This document shows, piece by piece, positions 1 through 11,400 of a stretch of DNA of 64,000 bases. The translations under genes were made by a program, and so were the position numbers. The stretch is taken from contig OX621241.1 of the NCBI GenBank assembly GCA_951640165.1, positions 16,187,001 to 16,251,000 on the forward strand, written 5' to 3'. The notes below the pieces were generated by a model. It did no database searches. It was not told where the DNA came from and saw only the letters and a list, made by a program, of their open reading frames with translations. Numbering within the stretch: position 1 is the first letter of the stretch; each line of letters starts with the position of its first letter. The stretch is from Pseudoips prasinana (Eukaryota > Arthropoda > Insecta > Lepidoptera > Nolidae).

Positions 1-253
1 AAAACTTCAAAAAAACTATTTTCAGTAGGTAACTTGTGATAAATCAGAAGTAGAAAAAAATAACAATTTCGTCAGAAAACAAATAAAAGTTAACATTCTC
101 TATCAAAAACAATACAATATCGACATTCTTAATAAGAAAAAAAAAAACAAACAAATATAGATACAGTATCTATCATCAAAAACCAAAAAGAAAGAAAATG
201 TAACATTCTTTATAACTAAAAAAAAATATGTTGACGATGACAAAGAAAGAACC
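1..253. other. AT-rich 3' flank of the transposase-like gene
   Basis: Very A-rich on the plus strand (several runs of 8 to 11 A), hence T-rich downstream of the minus-strand stop at 254. I see no AATAAA on the minus strand here, so the polyadenylation site may lie left of the window. No terminal inverted repeat was recognised. Confidence 0.4.
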
Positions 254-2410
254 TTAAGCTACTATCTCATCTTCAATATCTGTATCTATCAGAACATCTT
301 TACCAACGCGGTGCGGAAAGTTAGTGTATTCTAGGTGAAAAATTTTGGGAATAACCCCTGTATCACACAGCTTCTTAAGATCTTTGTATTTGGCCGTAGT
401 TATAGGCACAGATGTTTTATACTTCGGCTGCACTACCTTTGGTCTTGAAATTATGGCTATAGAATCGGTCTCAGCATCTTTATCCATGCTGTATTTGACA
501 GTCATGGCATTGGGTGACGACTTTTTGAATGTCGCCACCCGAATCTTACTGATCTTTCCGCTTAAATTGCCTTTGAAATACTTTTCTGAGAACTCTTCGT
601 AATTCATGAAATCGTTGTGCGTAAGACTTTCTACGTAATATGGGCCGGGATCTTTACGAGCCAACTGAAAAACAGTTGGCCACTGCGATGGTGCCCATAT
701 TATAGTATTTCTAACAGAATTTTCAATTGTGGCATGGATGCTATCGACAGTCATTTCGGTATGCCCTGGAAGCAGATAATTCATTTGTATGGTTTCAATG
801 TGTTTTGTTTCAAGCAGTGCGCTATGTATGGCGGCTAAAACTATTTTGTTTTTATTCTGCCCTGGGCATGAGTCTGAATAAAGAATTAAATTTGTTACAG
901 ACCCACGGGAATCAACTTCAGCAATATATTTTTGTAAGATTGTAGCTATTTCGTTGCCTCCTCTTTTTCCTTCGGTTTCTCCCCACGTATAACAAAATCC
1001 ATTTCTGGTACCACTTTCGTAAAAACAAAGGTTGTACACTGTATATTTTCTAGAATAAAATAGCAGCATACTCTCCCCATGTGGGGTGTTCAGTACCTTT
1101 TGTAGATCAAAAGAAGTACAAAGCATTGCGTTATTTTTCTTGCTTAGTTCACAGTGAAAAGATAATCTATCTTTTGATGCCTTTTTTTCCTTTAAATGAT
1201 TTAACATTTCAGGATTTTCTTTTTCATTCTGGCCTTCAAAACGTAAACATTTGGCACATTTATCCTTCTTTGGAACGTGGAAACCAATATTGAAATCTTT
1301 GTTAAAAATGTCACGAAATATTTTTTCACCAACAACATCTACACCCTCTGATGTTTTTGACTGTTTATAAATCCTGTATAGGTTTTTTATGTTTTTAAAT
1401 TCAGTGGGGAGATATAATCTGGTACTGTCTTTACGACAGTAATGGGATGGTAGTGCTGGTAAACTTTTAATAAAATTAATGGCTGACTCCTTTACTGAGT
1501 GAGGTGTTTTATTCTTAGGAACAGTTTTACCTCTGCTCTCCTCTTTTGCCAACCCAGACGATGCATTGGCTAAGGTATAAGTAACATATTTTGGGCTAAC
1601 ACCCAAAGTGTCCACTAGAAATTTTTTACAAACCTTACGTCGGCCTTCACCATCATTAATATAGTAGAAATATGTATTGTGCCTCACACCAGAGTCCTTT
1701 GACCTCTTTCGTTTTATGTCAGTTTTAGCAGTCATGCCAACTAGCCAATCTTTTTTTCTTTGGGATGGTAGTCCCCAAAAATAATCAAAGATATGTTTTC
1801 TTTTTTCTTCAGAAACATTATCGCAGGCGTTGCCACAGTTTTTTCCTAGGCATGGATTAGGCTTAAGTGATCTTCCACTTACAATACTTCCGTCTTTTTT
1901 CACATACTCTTTTCCTTTTTCTCGCAAGTTTTTTGCTTCTTTGCGTTTATTCTTTTTTTTCTTTCTCAATCCCGCTTCACTCACCTTGCCGTCTTCTGAT
2001 GTTACTTTTTTTTTCTTTTTCTGAGGTTCATTGCTTTCATTTGATGAAGATTCGTCCCCAGTTTCTTTCCAAGAAGAGGAATCCCATACGAAGTCTTCTT
2101 CCTCAGATAGAAAATCGACATAACTTTTATTAATTTTGGTTCTCTTGTTCCTTTTCTTGGATTTGACTTGATCATCATTTGTATCATTATTTTTCTCTGC
2201 TTCTATGTCATCTTCATCTGCTTCAAGAGACTTTCTCAGCAACTCCATCTCACTCTCAGCAATTACTTCCGTTAATGTAGAAATAAGTTCAGGTTCTTTT
2301 TCGTTCTCATTTTTTTCATTTTTAGATATCAGTTCGTCATCATAGCTTTCTTTTTGTGGAAATATATCACTCGAGTTTTCCTTATTCCACACTTCTTCAG
2401 TATTCTCAGT
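254..2410 (-). CDS. Exon 4 (last coding exon) of transposase-like gene
   Basis: Acceptor TTTTTTAG ends at 2411. The exon encodes six residues (TENTEE) and then runs in frame to the stop at 254. The residue at 2392 is a spliced-in GTG valine, not a start codon, so the protein should not be annotated as starting there. It holds the Cys cluster and all three candidate catalytic acidic residues. Confidence 0.8.
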   Translation of the reverse strand, partial: TENTEEVWNKENSSDIFPQKESYDDELISKNEKNENEKEPELISTLTEVIAESEMELLRKSLEADEDDIEAEKNNDTNDDQVKSKKRNKRTKINKSYVDFLSEEEDFVWDSSSWKETGDESSSNESNEPQKKKKKVTSEDGKVSEAGLRKKKKNKRKEAKNLREKGKEYVKKDGSIVSGRSLKPNPCLGKNCGNACDNVSEEKRKHIFDYFWGLPSQRKKDWLVGMTAKTDIKRKRSKDSGVRHNTYFYYINDGEGRRKVCKKFLVDTLGVSPKYVTYTLANASSGLAKEESRGKTVPKNKTPHSVKESAINFIKSLPALPSHYCRKDSTRLYLPTEFKNIKNLYRIYKQSKTSEGVDVVGEKIFRDIFNKDFNIGFHVPKKDKCAKCLRFEGQNEKENPEMLNHLKEKKASKDRLSFHCELSKKNNAMLCTSFDLQKVLNTPHGESMLLFYSRKYTVYNLCFYESGTRNGFCYTWGETEGKRGGNEIATILQKYIAEVDSRGSVTNLILYSDSCPGQNKNKIVLAAIHSALLETKHIETIQMNYLLPGHTEMTVDSIHATIENSVRNTIIWAPSQWPTVFQLARKDPGPYYVESLTHNDFMNYEEFSEKYFKGNLSGKISKIRVATFKKSSPNAMTVKYSMDKDAETDSIAIISRPKVVQPKYKTSVPITTAKYKDLKKLCDTGVIPKIFHLEYTNFPHRVGKDVLIDTDIEDEIVA

Positions 2411-3780
2411 CTAAAAAATAAAATAAATCAGAAATGCTATTTCCACACGGATGAAATCGTAGGTAAAAGCTAGTATTATAATTAATTACATACCGACTCA
2501 AATTCAATATCTATTTGTATATGTTCTATATTTTCTGTATAACTATTTTCTTTGGTTAGGTATTTGTTAGTAATATCTTCTAATAGAGCTTTGGTGGTAC
2601 TGTCATCCTATAAGAAAAAAAATAACTTAAATCAACGAGAACTCATGATAGAATAATAAAATTAGTATGGCTTTAAAGCTTTATTTACCTGTGACTCTTT
2701 TTCCATATTAATGTTATCTGGGTTTGAAGGAATCGTTTTCACACATGAAATTTTTTGGATTTGGTCATAGTAGGATTGACTTCCTAATAGTGTGAGATCA
2801 CAATCTTCATCAGCTTCATTATTTTCACTATTTTCATTTTCGGCAGTTTCAGGTACTTCAGTCTTCTGTTCAGACAACTCTTTCACTATCTGTTTCTTAA
2901 AATACAACCGGCGTTGTGATTCCATAATAAAATTGCTGAAATTAAATTAAAACCGATTTAAGAACATTTTATATTGATAAGTAATTATAGAAATAAACTG
3001 GGGATGAATCTGAACTGAAAGCAATGAACCTCAAAAAAAAAGAATAAACACAGTGGTTATTCCCAAGATTATTCAACTAGAATACACTAACTTTCCGCAC
3101 CGAATGCAGACGAAGTACAAAACATCTGTTAAAAAAATTAATTACCTAACTACTCGTATCAGTTTACCTATTCAAGTATCGTTGCAGTAAGTACCTACTT
3201 AGTTTTGGGTTAAATACCTATTTAACCCTAAACTAGGTAGGTATTAGTACTGCAAAGTACTTTCACTATTCACTATTCTCACATACAGATTTTCTAATTA
3301 CGAGTAGGTAGATAAATAATTATTTTTTTCACTCATCTAGATACATACCGTCGTTAAGAATATTACTATTACACAGTTACCTACAAAAGTTATTTCGTGA
3401 ACAAGTCACGACACGAACCTAGCTTGAATTTAATTGTACCTATTGTAAATCAAAACAATGTCTTCCTTGTTCTATATTCCTATCGTATTTACAGATCGCT
3501 TCATTTATTATCACTTAGATAAAACAAAATGTTTTGTACTTACCAGAAAATCAACCGTCTGTCTTCACAGCTCACTCGCACACAACGCACTTCCCTTAGT
3601 GTTGGCGGATGACTGACGCGCCCGCGCGGGTGGGTGAGGTACTCGTAACGGACACTTACACAGAGCGCGAAATAAATTGAACTTAGTTTCAAGCGACTAA
3701 GGAGCAGCAATCTCATTAATTTGTTGGATAGCCTATGTGTTAAAACCGATTTGATAAAATGATGGAAATGCCAATTTAAC
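254..3780 (-). CDS. Four-exon transposase-like protein (DDD/E RNase H-fold type), about 835 aa
   Basis: I reconstruct one minus-strand gene: non-coding exon up to about 3780 ending at 3544, then coding exons 2935-2689, 2607-2494 and 2410-254. All introns are GT-AG and all coding junctions are phase 0. The joined protein has about 835 residues. Its first 300 are acidic/lysine-rich and low in complexity. A Cys cluster (C-x4-C-x3-C) lies near residues 304-313 and a CxxC near 502-505. Three conserved-looking acidic positions follow: SFDLQ (about D552), YSDSCPGQNKN (about D630) and TVDSIHATIE (about D673/E680). This order fits the RNase H fold of DDE transposases, and the D-x-C-x-GQNKN signature recalls a widespread insect transposase-like family (perhaps DUF7869). 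The reading frame is unbroken. No TIRs or target duplication were found, so it may be an immobilised or domesticated transposase gene rather than a mobile copy. Family and function are inference. Confidence 0.7.
2494..2607 (-). CDS. Exon 3 of transposase-like gene
   Basis: 114 nt, 38 codons, phase 0 at both ends. Acceptor TTCTTATAG is at 2608 and donor TCG|GTATGT at 2493. It encodes an acidic, polar stretch (DDSTTKALLEDITNKY...). It is in frame with both neighbouring exons and without a stop, which is the main support for it. Confidence 0.75.
2689..2935 (-). CDS. Exon 2 (start codon) of transposase-like gene
   Basis: Acceptor AATTTCAG precedes 2935. The ATG is at 2925 and 79 codons run to the donor CAG|GTAAAT at 2688. 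The product is a charged leader rich in Glu/Asn (MESQRRLYFKKQIVKEL...). The reading frame continues nearly to 2662 past the donor, so the splice is inferred from the donor consensus and the matching phase of exon 3. Confidence 0.7.
3053..3127 (+). pseudogene. Antisense, permuted fragment of the transposase-like gene's C-terminal coding region
   Basis: On the plus strand this reads VVIPKIIQLEYTNFPHR and then KYKTSV. Both blocks match the C-terminus of the minus-strand gene nearly base for base (26 identical bases across LEYTNFPHR). In the gene, KYKTSV comes before GVIPK...FPHR; here the order is reversed. The fragment lies in the first intron of that gene, in opposite orientation. Confidence 0.75.
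3184..3253. repeat. Imperfect palindrome (hairpin), arms about 33 bp
   Basis: GCAGTAAGTACCTACTTAG... pairs with ...CTAGGTAGGTATTAGTACTGC. The centre is near 3217-3220 (TTAAATACCTATTTAA), with a few mismatches and small offsets. It lies in the first intron of the transposase-like gene and is probably a small fold-back (MITE-like) element. Confidence 0.6.
3544..3780 (-). promoter_or_regulatory. Probable non-coding first exon and promoter area of transposase-like gene
   Basis: A consensus donor CTG|GTAAGT sits at 3543 on the minus strand, about 600 bp upstream of the exon 2 acceptor at 2936. The block behind it (about 3590-3670) is visibly GC/CpG-richer than its surroundings, as insect promoter regions often are. 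The upstream limit is a guess. An ORF here without the splice resembles nothing I know. Confidence 0.4.
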
Positions 3781-3789
3781 AAATACTGA

Positions 3790-5540
3790 TCTTAATCAAA
3801 ACGTTTTAACCGCCATAATACTAATGAGATAGTTAGGTCAAATTAGCCGAAGTGGCATTACTCATTATCCTCAATAGAGGCTAAACGGGTCAAGAGACAT
3901 AGACAATTATTATAACTTAATGCGAAATGGTTCAAGCGACACGGTATTTTAATGTAGTTGAGTGCAAAATGAGCTAAACGACATAACTTATTGTTTTAGT
4001 TTAATGCAAAATAAGCCAAACGACAAAACCACAACCATGGCGAAAAAGCTAAATGCCTTAATCGACACACGTTACAAAAGTACAAAAAATCAAATTGGTT
4101 TAAGTCATCGAGTCCTCAAATTTGTCTAATTTTGTGTCGTATAGATCAATGGGCTTAGAAATGAGGCCTGTTTTGCTGTGGGGGCTAAGCGCCAAAAAAG
4201 TAGTCAAAAAAAATTGAAACCTGATTCAAACGACGGAGAAAAATTTGCTGATTCCGAATATGTATATAACTCAATATCACAAAAAATGTCGCTTAGACCA
4301 ATTAGCCTTATAACCGTCGATATAATTGCGATACACGATATCATTAAATTAATGTTTACTAAAGAAATAGGTACTTTTTATGCTTTTACTACCAATACTG
4401 ATTAGCTCTGCATAGATATTCGTCTTGTTTTTCACAAGAGGCTTCATCTTGAACATGGGGCTCTTCAAAATAGAAGTGAAAAAGTTTTTCCAAGTAATGA
4501 ACCGGGTGTTGCAAGCGTCCATAGTCCATGGTAAAAGCTTACCACCAGTTGGGTCGTAAACATATTTATCTGGGATTTAAATGATTGTCTTACTTATATG
4601 AAAAAGATAACTATTGAGAAACCGACAATTTTTTTACATCTAATGCAAAATAATGTATGAAAATAGGTTTATATTAAATTTAAAATACCTAGATCAATTT
4701 TATGCAGGGCTACTCTATATCAGTGGTAGATCACATGATTTAAAGCTTCAAACGACTAAAAAGTCACAAGACTAAACAAAAAAAAGTGTACAGATATGAT
4801 ACTTGGATCGATAAACAACTCACCGTTCTGAATTCGGGCGTCCGCCGAGTTTCTACAAGTATCTCCCTTGTGCTGACCTGTAAACACGCGATCAATGCGC
4901 TCAATGTAAAGCAGCCTGTTAGAAAACCTCTCCCCACTATTACGGCTGTTTGTCTTTTAAAATACCTAGCGAGTTTTATCGTTTACATTCTGCATTATAT
5001 TACAAGTAGGTAATTTATATACTTCGATATTGAACATTTATTCTCATTACTAATAAATAAAGTAAAATACACAGTGGTCTCCGAACATAGCCACATAATA
5101 ATGAATCGATAAGCTTATCATTATGTATGCCAGTCGTCATAGATACAATAATAAGTACGTATATACCTACAAGCAGATATATATACCTACCTAACAATAA
5201 CATTTTCCGATCAGTTTGACTGCTCCAAATACTAACAGGTAGCGAAATATTTTTAGGTCGATAAGTCACTAACGTACATTTACCGAGAAACTATTTATGT
5301 CCGTCCGCCATTTTGTCGTTGAATGTCGAAATGGTACATTCAGTGACAAGCGAACTGACTCTATTAACAATGGTTATGTACCTATGAATATTTAACAACT
5401 ATTCATTACAAAACGATTAGATAGGTTGATATAATGATTTCTCTCATAGGAAGACGAGAGGTCCTTCAAATCTTGTTTCTTAAAATGTATACTGATTACT
5501 CACTCTAGATCTTTCCGGTGAGTAACAAAGAGAACGTGAT
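3790..5540. other. No gene recognised
   Basis: AT-rich sequence. Between 3830 and 4080 there are loose repetitions of words such as 'aaac.ggtcaagcgaca' and 'aaatgagctaaacgaca' (degenerate copies every 50-60 bp), possibly an eroded tandem repeat. A splice-like 54-nt open stretch at 4834-4887 on the minus strand was considered and not accepted. Confidence 0.4.
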
Positions 5541-5569
5541 CAATAACACTGATCGTTTAAATAATAAAT

Positions 5570-5850
5570 ATGTATAACAAAACAACGAACAAAACCGATG
5601 CCCTAGCGCGACCAAATGACGCGTCAATAAGACGAAACGGGGGTAAGAAGATCGGGCGGGGAACGGACAGAGACGAGACACATAATAGAATTACATATAC
5701 ATAATCTACAACATCACTTGGTTGGGCGAGTCGCCGGTGTATGCACATACGGGATGCTCGCTAGTCGCACAGAAAGCGGGACGGATACGCGGCGGCGGCG
5801 GTGGTGGCGCGGCGCGGCAGCGGGGCAGGTGAGCCATGCTCACTGGAGCT
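5570..5850. promoter_or_regulatory. GC/CpG-rich island, possible promoter
   Basis: Bounded by AT-rich DNA, this block holds CG-dense runs (5780-5828, GCG/CGG repeats) followed by a donor-like GGGGCAG|GTGAGC at 5828 on the plus strand. A CACGTG-type E-box neighbour (tcacgtga) lies at 5867. It could be a non-coding first exon or an alternative promoter within tlk. No protein is recognisable on either strand. Confidence 0.35.
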
Positions 5851-5949
5851 GCCACATTATCACAGATCACGTGATCGACTCGTTGCATGTCAACATCTAT
5901 TCGCTCGCTCCTAACTGCTGTGGCACTGATATAAATACGGCTACATAGG

Positions 5950-8340
5950 TATAACAGCCGCCATTACGTGGCTCAATCTTTTTCAACGCAGCGCAGGTAT
6001 ATTTCAGGCAATAGAAAATAACTTTATTACAATCTAAATTTTATGTTTGATCAAATGGAAATAAGCTATTTATTATTTCATACCTAATACCAGGATGATA
6101 AAATTCTAAACAAAATCAATTGTAAGACATGACAGTTGATGATGTCTAAAAGTAAAATAAATTATTCTTGTTGCTAAGTTGCTATACTAAAGAGCAAGAA
6201 AATGAAAAAGTAGTGCTATTAATAGCGGTGATATAACCAAAACAGATTCAAATTCTTGTCAATTGGGAATTTGGGAAACCTTTTCTAAGATATATCCGAA
6301 ACTAAAATACATGTTTTCAATATATTGTTGCACCTTTCTGCTCCATATCTATAGGGAGTGTCAATCCTACGCAACTAGTCTATATTGATTGTACAACGTA
6401 AACAGTGGTAACTTCCAACATTACTGATAAACTAACTAACCGAACCTAACCTGAGCGCAGGAAATGTGAGAACAAAAGAATCGTTTCGAAAACAACTTTG
6501 CATTCACTTCTGAAGTAACAAAGACATTCCTATGCAATTCGCTGATGGAAATAATTTAAACACAATATTATGTTCATTATTATGCATATGTCAAGAACTT
6601 GTTTATAATTTTAATTATTATTGAAACGCGCCAATCTTTAAAATATTACACTATTTTTTTCTTCTATCATTCCAAGCTTGGCTTTCAAGTTAAACATGAT
6701 AACAATACATTTAATTTATGAAACGGTTACTAAACTATGGTAACATGACACTTTTTACAATAAAACTGAGACAAAATGAGAATATTCCAGAGCAGCAGAC
6801 TAAGATAAGCACACACCTACCAAGATTCTAATATTTTTTTTTATAATTTAATGATAAAATTGAGTCCAGGTCGTAATTTAGAACTAGCTAGTGCCCGTAC
6901 AAATAAGGTGAACGTCAACGCATCACACACACGGTGAAGATAAGATAGGGCCGTATCACGCCTACTCGACCCGGGGATAACATGAAGCCGATTACTAGAC
7001 CCCAACAGCTCGAATCCTACGACTGATAAAAGTTAGGATAGAACAGTAAGACCCCATGTGGATTAGGTTAGTACGATGGAAGTAAACACCAAACACGTAA
7101 CCCACGGTACCCCAACCGTCACACCTTTAGGTCAGACTGGTGGGCGATCCTCAGAACTGATTCGGTTACATCAAGTAAGCTTGGTTTTGTTAGAGCGGTG
7201 ACCAACCTCAAAATGGAGATTATGAAGGTGGGCACACTGACTTCAAGTTGATCGCATCAAGTAAGATGTAACCGATCATAACACCTGGGTAAACGGTTGG
7301 ATCGGTGACCACTACGAACTACCTTGGAGTGGATATTTGAAAATTGCTTCTTTAGATAATATTAGGCTGGGGTCAGTTTACCTAATATCTTCGTATGGAT
7401 AAGAATAGCAATGTTTATTTTTATTTATTGGAACGAAGTTCCTTACCGCGCGTTGTGAAAGGGGGCTAGACGGAAAAAAATCTTACGAAAAGTTGTCACG
7501 ACACTTTTTGCAGCTGTGCGGCGTGCGCATGTTTCTCTGTCTGTCTCTCTCTCTCTCTTATAGAAAGCAAGCCAGATATTTTCATTTCTATTTCGCATTG
7601 AACAGTGTGGTGTCGCGACGATTATTTTTGTTGAGTGTATACAGGTTTTTTGTACGTAAGAAATAACTTTGTTCCATCCGGGTGTCCCTTGACACCTCTC
7701 AAGTTTTTTTTAACAATGTACCACGACTAGTATGATATTTCACCCTTATTATACTGCAACGGTAAAAGACTGGTAAAAATTTTTGAATTGAGATTTATTT
7801 TAAGTTTTAACAGCTGATCTATTACTGATGATTGAAATCACAACCAGTGACATCATCTATCTTATCTTTTTGGAATAGTCAAATTAAACTCCCCCGACTA
7901 GGTGGTCCCTTTAGTCTATTATATAGTATCTATGAATGAATCCCACCTTAATGAGACGTGGTAATTATGTGAACTCTTATGAGAATTTTAATAAAATAAG
8001 CATTTATGGGATGCACATAATGATGGGTGAGAATTTAAGATGCCATAACAAGGTAAAATTAAATTTTGCACCATTTCATAAATATTTGTCGCCAAATATC
8101 AATGTTTGGTTAAGCCAAAACAAATAAACACCTAAGACAGGTACGTGAATTTTGGCAATATAAAACTTAGTAAAAGATAACAAATAAAAGTATAGTAAGT
8201 AAGTTATTATAAAAATTACCAAGATCTTGGCGCAAACCAAATCTGGGGTGTTGGTGAAGACCTTGAGATGGACAGTAGGTACATACCACTACAAAGTAAG
8301 GTCCTTATAATGTAATGGGAGCATCAGCAATTTAATGGGA
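5950..8340. other. No gene recognised; short CT microsatellite and an unclassified repeat-like block
   Basis: 6890-7340 is less AT-rich than its flanks and carries a near-repeat (tcaagtaag at 7171 and 7257) and an inverted pair TCGGTTACATC / GATGTAACCGA (7163 and 7265), suggesting a decayed repetitive element of unknown class. A (TC)n run lies at 7538-7557. The rest is AT-rich intron-like sequence. Confidence 0.35.
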
Positions 8341-8346
8341 ACTGAC

Positions 8347-8432
8347 CTTGGCGCCTAGGAAGCGCGCTTCCAGCAGCTCCTGCTTGCGAGGATCCAGCGC
8401 CGCTTGGAAGTGCTCCATCTTGACGCCAGCAC
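8347..8432 (-). CDS. tlk: tlk coding exon 2 (LDPRKQELLEARF motif)
   Basis: 86 nt. Acceptor TTTTTAACAG lies before 8432 and donor AAG|GTCAGT at 8346. Incoming phase is 1 and outgoing phase 0. It is markedly more GC-rich than the surrounding intron. An internal ATG (MEHFQ...) in a good context could serve as a start in another isoform; vertebrate TLK2 starts close to this point. Confidence 0.8.
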
Positions 8433-11400
8433 CTGTTAAAAACGGTGCATGTTATCTCACAGTTACGACAATCAAAAACAAATATTACCAAAAGATTTTT
8501 AGTTACGTGTATAAAGGACCTAAGGACGACTATACAGCTGAAAAATACAACTCACTATAGAGATAACTTGCAGATAATCATAAAATGACCTTCAGCGTCA
8601 TAAAATTCAATACTGATATGAAATCCGAGACCGTTGTTTTATTAGATTACATGAAAATATATGCAATAAAAACAACTTTTATTACGATGACAACAAATGG
8701 ACAAATAATATCTACTAATTAAATGGTTTTAAAATCGTTTGAATACGATAATAGTAGCAATACCAATACTTTGCAGTACTGTTGTGTACTTGTACAATAC
8801 TAAGTTCTGGAGGGAGGAACCGTATCCTGAAAACATATTATGACAACGAACAAACATGTTATCTGTCTGACTTCCATAACTAGAAATTTCATAACATTAT
8901 TCATTCAACATTAACGGGATATGGGCGGGTTACTACGAGTAATATACATAGAAAATTATGTACACGAGTGAGTGGTTCCCTTCTAGAACGAAGAAAGGTA
9001 ATAATAATAAGTATCTTGGGACATCTAAGACGCTGTCCTCTGAACCTGAACTAGACAGAGCCTGTGCTATAGCAACCAGACACCTCATAAAAATGCTCAT
9101 TTCTATGTAAATATAAATTTCAGATAAATTAAAGACACAGAGCAAATAATTGTTTTTCTAATACAACGATTTGTCCTGGGTGGGGATCGAACACTACCTC
9201 TGACTTACCAGTCAAAGTCACTAGCGCTAGACCAACGGGTCAGTTTAAAGATGTATTGAAAGTAATCGATCTACTAACAATTAGGACGGTTAGTGAAGTA
9301 AAAACTGCCACTCTTAATATCTAGTGAAGGTAGCGCAATGCTATGTAATATTTAATTGGTAAATTATTAGTTTAATTGTCCTAAGAGGCTAGAATCCGGG
9401 ATGGGGCTAGCTTTGACAGCTGGGTTGCGAAGGTACAAATTGGCTGATCAAATCTGCGATTTACATTCTGATCATCTCTGTGGTCTCATCATTGTCCCGG
9501 CCATCTAACGACCGTATTTTGTGAAGAAATATGTATTTGAATTTTTTTTATTGAACCAAAGTATTTGAATGTAGATGAACCTAGTAGTATTGGCTGAAAA
9601 CTTACAAAAAAAAAAGCAATTCGGCTGTTGCCAGCGCCTTTATGACTTATTATTAGATTTTTTACGAGTACGTATTTATGAAACAAGCATGAATGAAAGA
9701 AGAAGAATTTAATTTTATCATCACAGATCATATGTTTTATGGTGAATGTCTGATGCAATCCGTTACGGTCATATAAGATAGTTAAAGTCACGTTATGTGG
9801 TCTACAAACGACCAATTTAGATAACAGCAAAGGACCTATACTTATATAGCGGTTATGTCACCACATCCTGCGACAATTATTATTTACTTCTGTAGATAAA
9901 TATTCTATATTAGTACATTATTGAAAGTAGGTTCTGGAAACAATTTCATGGTTGGTCTTTGATTAACTATTAAAACTAATATTATGCTCAAGTTATAAAA
10001 GTATGAACAGAATCCAATTAGGACATGTTGTAGGCGTTGTACTTGATGCTTTTCGCTTAAAAATTGATCTTTTTGTTAAAGAATAGGCGAGGTAGGGGTA
10101 GAGGTCGGAGGGGGACAGGGTTTTGGCGCAGTATCTGGAGCAGACAGTCGAGTTGCGAGAAGTTAGGTACAGATATTTATATAGATACGTATGTATGTTC
10201 AATGTACATATCGATCGCCTCCCCGGGCCACTCGCCACTATGATCTCACCTCCATCCTTTGCGACTGACTCCCTTCCCCCGACGCCTCTTTCCCTACCGC
10301 ATAACCCCAGAGGTCTTTAACGAATGTCGTTGCCGAGTGAAACGTGGACTGATTTATATAAAAAATAAGCTTGCTAAACCGAGACAGAGAACAAGCTTCA
10401 TTTGGGTTGCTGAAGTGCTGAAATTATTTTAAAAGTACGAAACTATCGTCGCCAGTAATATTACAAACTGTACTCGTCGTAGTCGAACTGCCTACTTCAC
10501 ATACTAGGTAGGGTTCGGATTAGAAGCTCCGATGTACGCAGTCGGCAACACTCACTTCCTGTTAGGTATAACGGTATCCGATATTGTGCTATCTTTATTA
10601 TTCATAGCGAAATGAGCATCAACGTTATTCAAGCTAGATAGACATCACTTTATGTATGCATGTATTTGTTAAATGGATGTTATATAATATAACATCCATT
10701 TAACAAAATTTGGGTATTTAATGGGGACGCTTAAGAGTTAAGCGAAATAAATCTTTGAAAAATTAATAATAAAATATTTAAAGTGGGCTGGTAAAATTAT
10801 GTAGAAAACTTTTGGATTTAGATCCGATTTCATCGTTATAATTAAACGCGATCAATCGACGCTAAACTCGGTTCCGTTTCTTGTAACTGAGTTTAGTGAC
10901 CATTGATCGCGTTTAATTTTAACGGTGAAATCGGTTCTTAGTATCTGCGATTAATACAATTATGATTTATTATGATAAATGTGCCGAATTGAGTTAAAAT
11001 CGGGATTACGTGCTGGCTAAAACTTAAATCCCGACCTCATTAAGGTACTTAGTGACGAATTTTGCGGTATGGTAACGGGCGTTATCATGCAATAATCTAA
11101 AGTTGTCACCAATGAATGTTGCGAAAGGCATGTATTGGTCTTGAACCACTTCATCCACCACCTCTATCGAACACGAGAAGATCGTAAGAGCCTCGCAGGA
11201 GATACCAGAGATCACACAATATTCGCACATTATACGGAAAAGAACTGGATATGATATGACGGTAACGAAACGCAATGATGTCAAAAATCTACCAAATTCG
11301 GTATTTCAAATTCGACCGTCGGTTATTCAAATTTAGAAATAGAATAAAAGAACCCACTTGACCAAAAATAAAACAGTGGATAGGTAAGCCTTAGGTAACT

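Noticed and set aside
2392..2392. Start of the transposase-like protein at 2392
   Set aside because: The codon is GTG. The frame continues upstream to a clean splice acceptor and two further in-phase exons with an ATG.
4834..4887. Minus-strand 54-nt splice-bounded open stretch (VSTREILVETRRTPEFRT)
   Set aside because: Phase would fit after the tlk exon at 8.4 kb, but the acceptor is weak and the peptide does not resemble any part of TLK that I know. Probably chance.
5706..5948. Overlapping 60-76 codon frames on both strands in the GC-rich island
   Set aside because: GC-rich DNA has few stops. Low-complexity Pro/Arg translations and no splice-consistent model.
7538..7557. (TC)n run as a functional GAGA-type element
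   Set aside because: Simple microsatellite. No neighbouring promoter or exon supports a regulatory role.
10665..10707. microRNA precursor
   Set aside because: The 1-nt centre and perfect pairing over the full arm do not leave a normal loop; no mature-miRNA sequence is recognised.
10821..11284. Fold-back plus Tc1 fragment as one Tc1 transposon
   Set aside because: No second terminus, no matching ends and no TA duplication visible around the transposase fragment.
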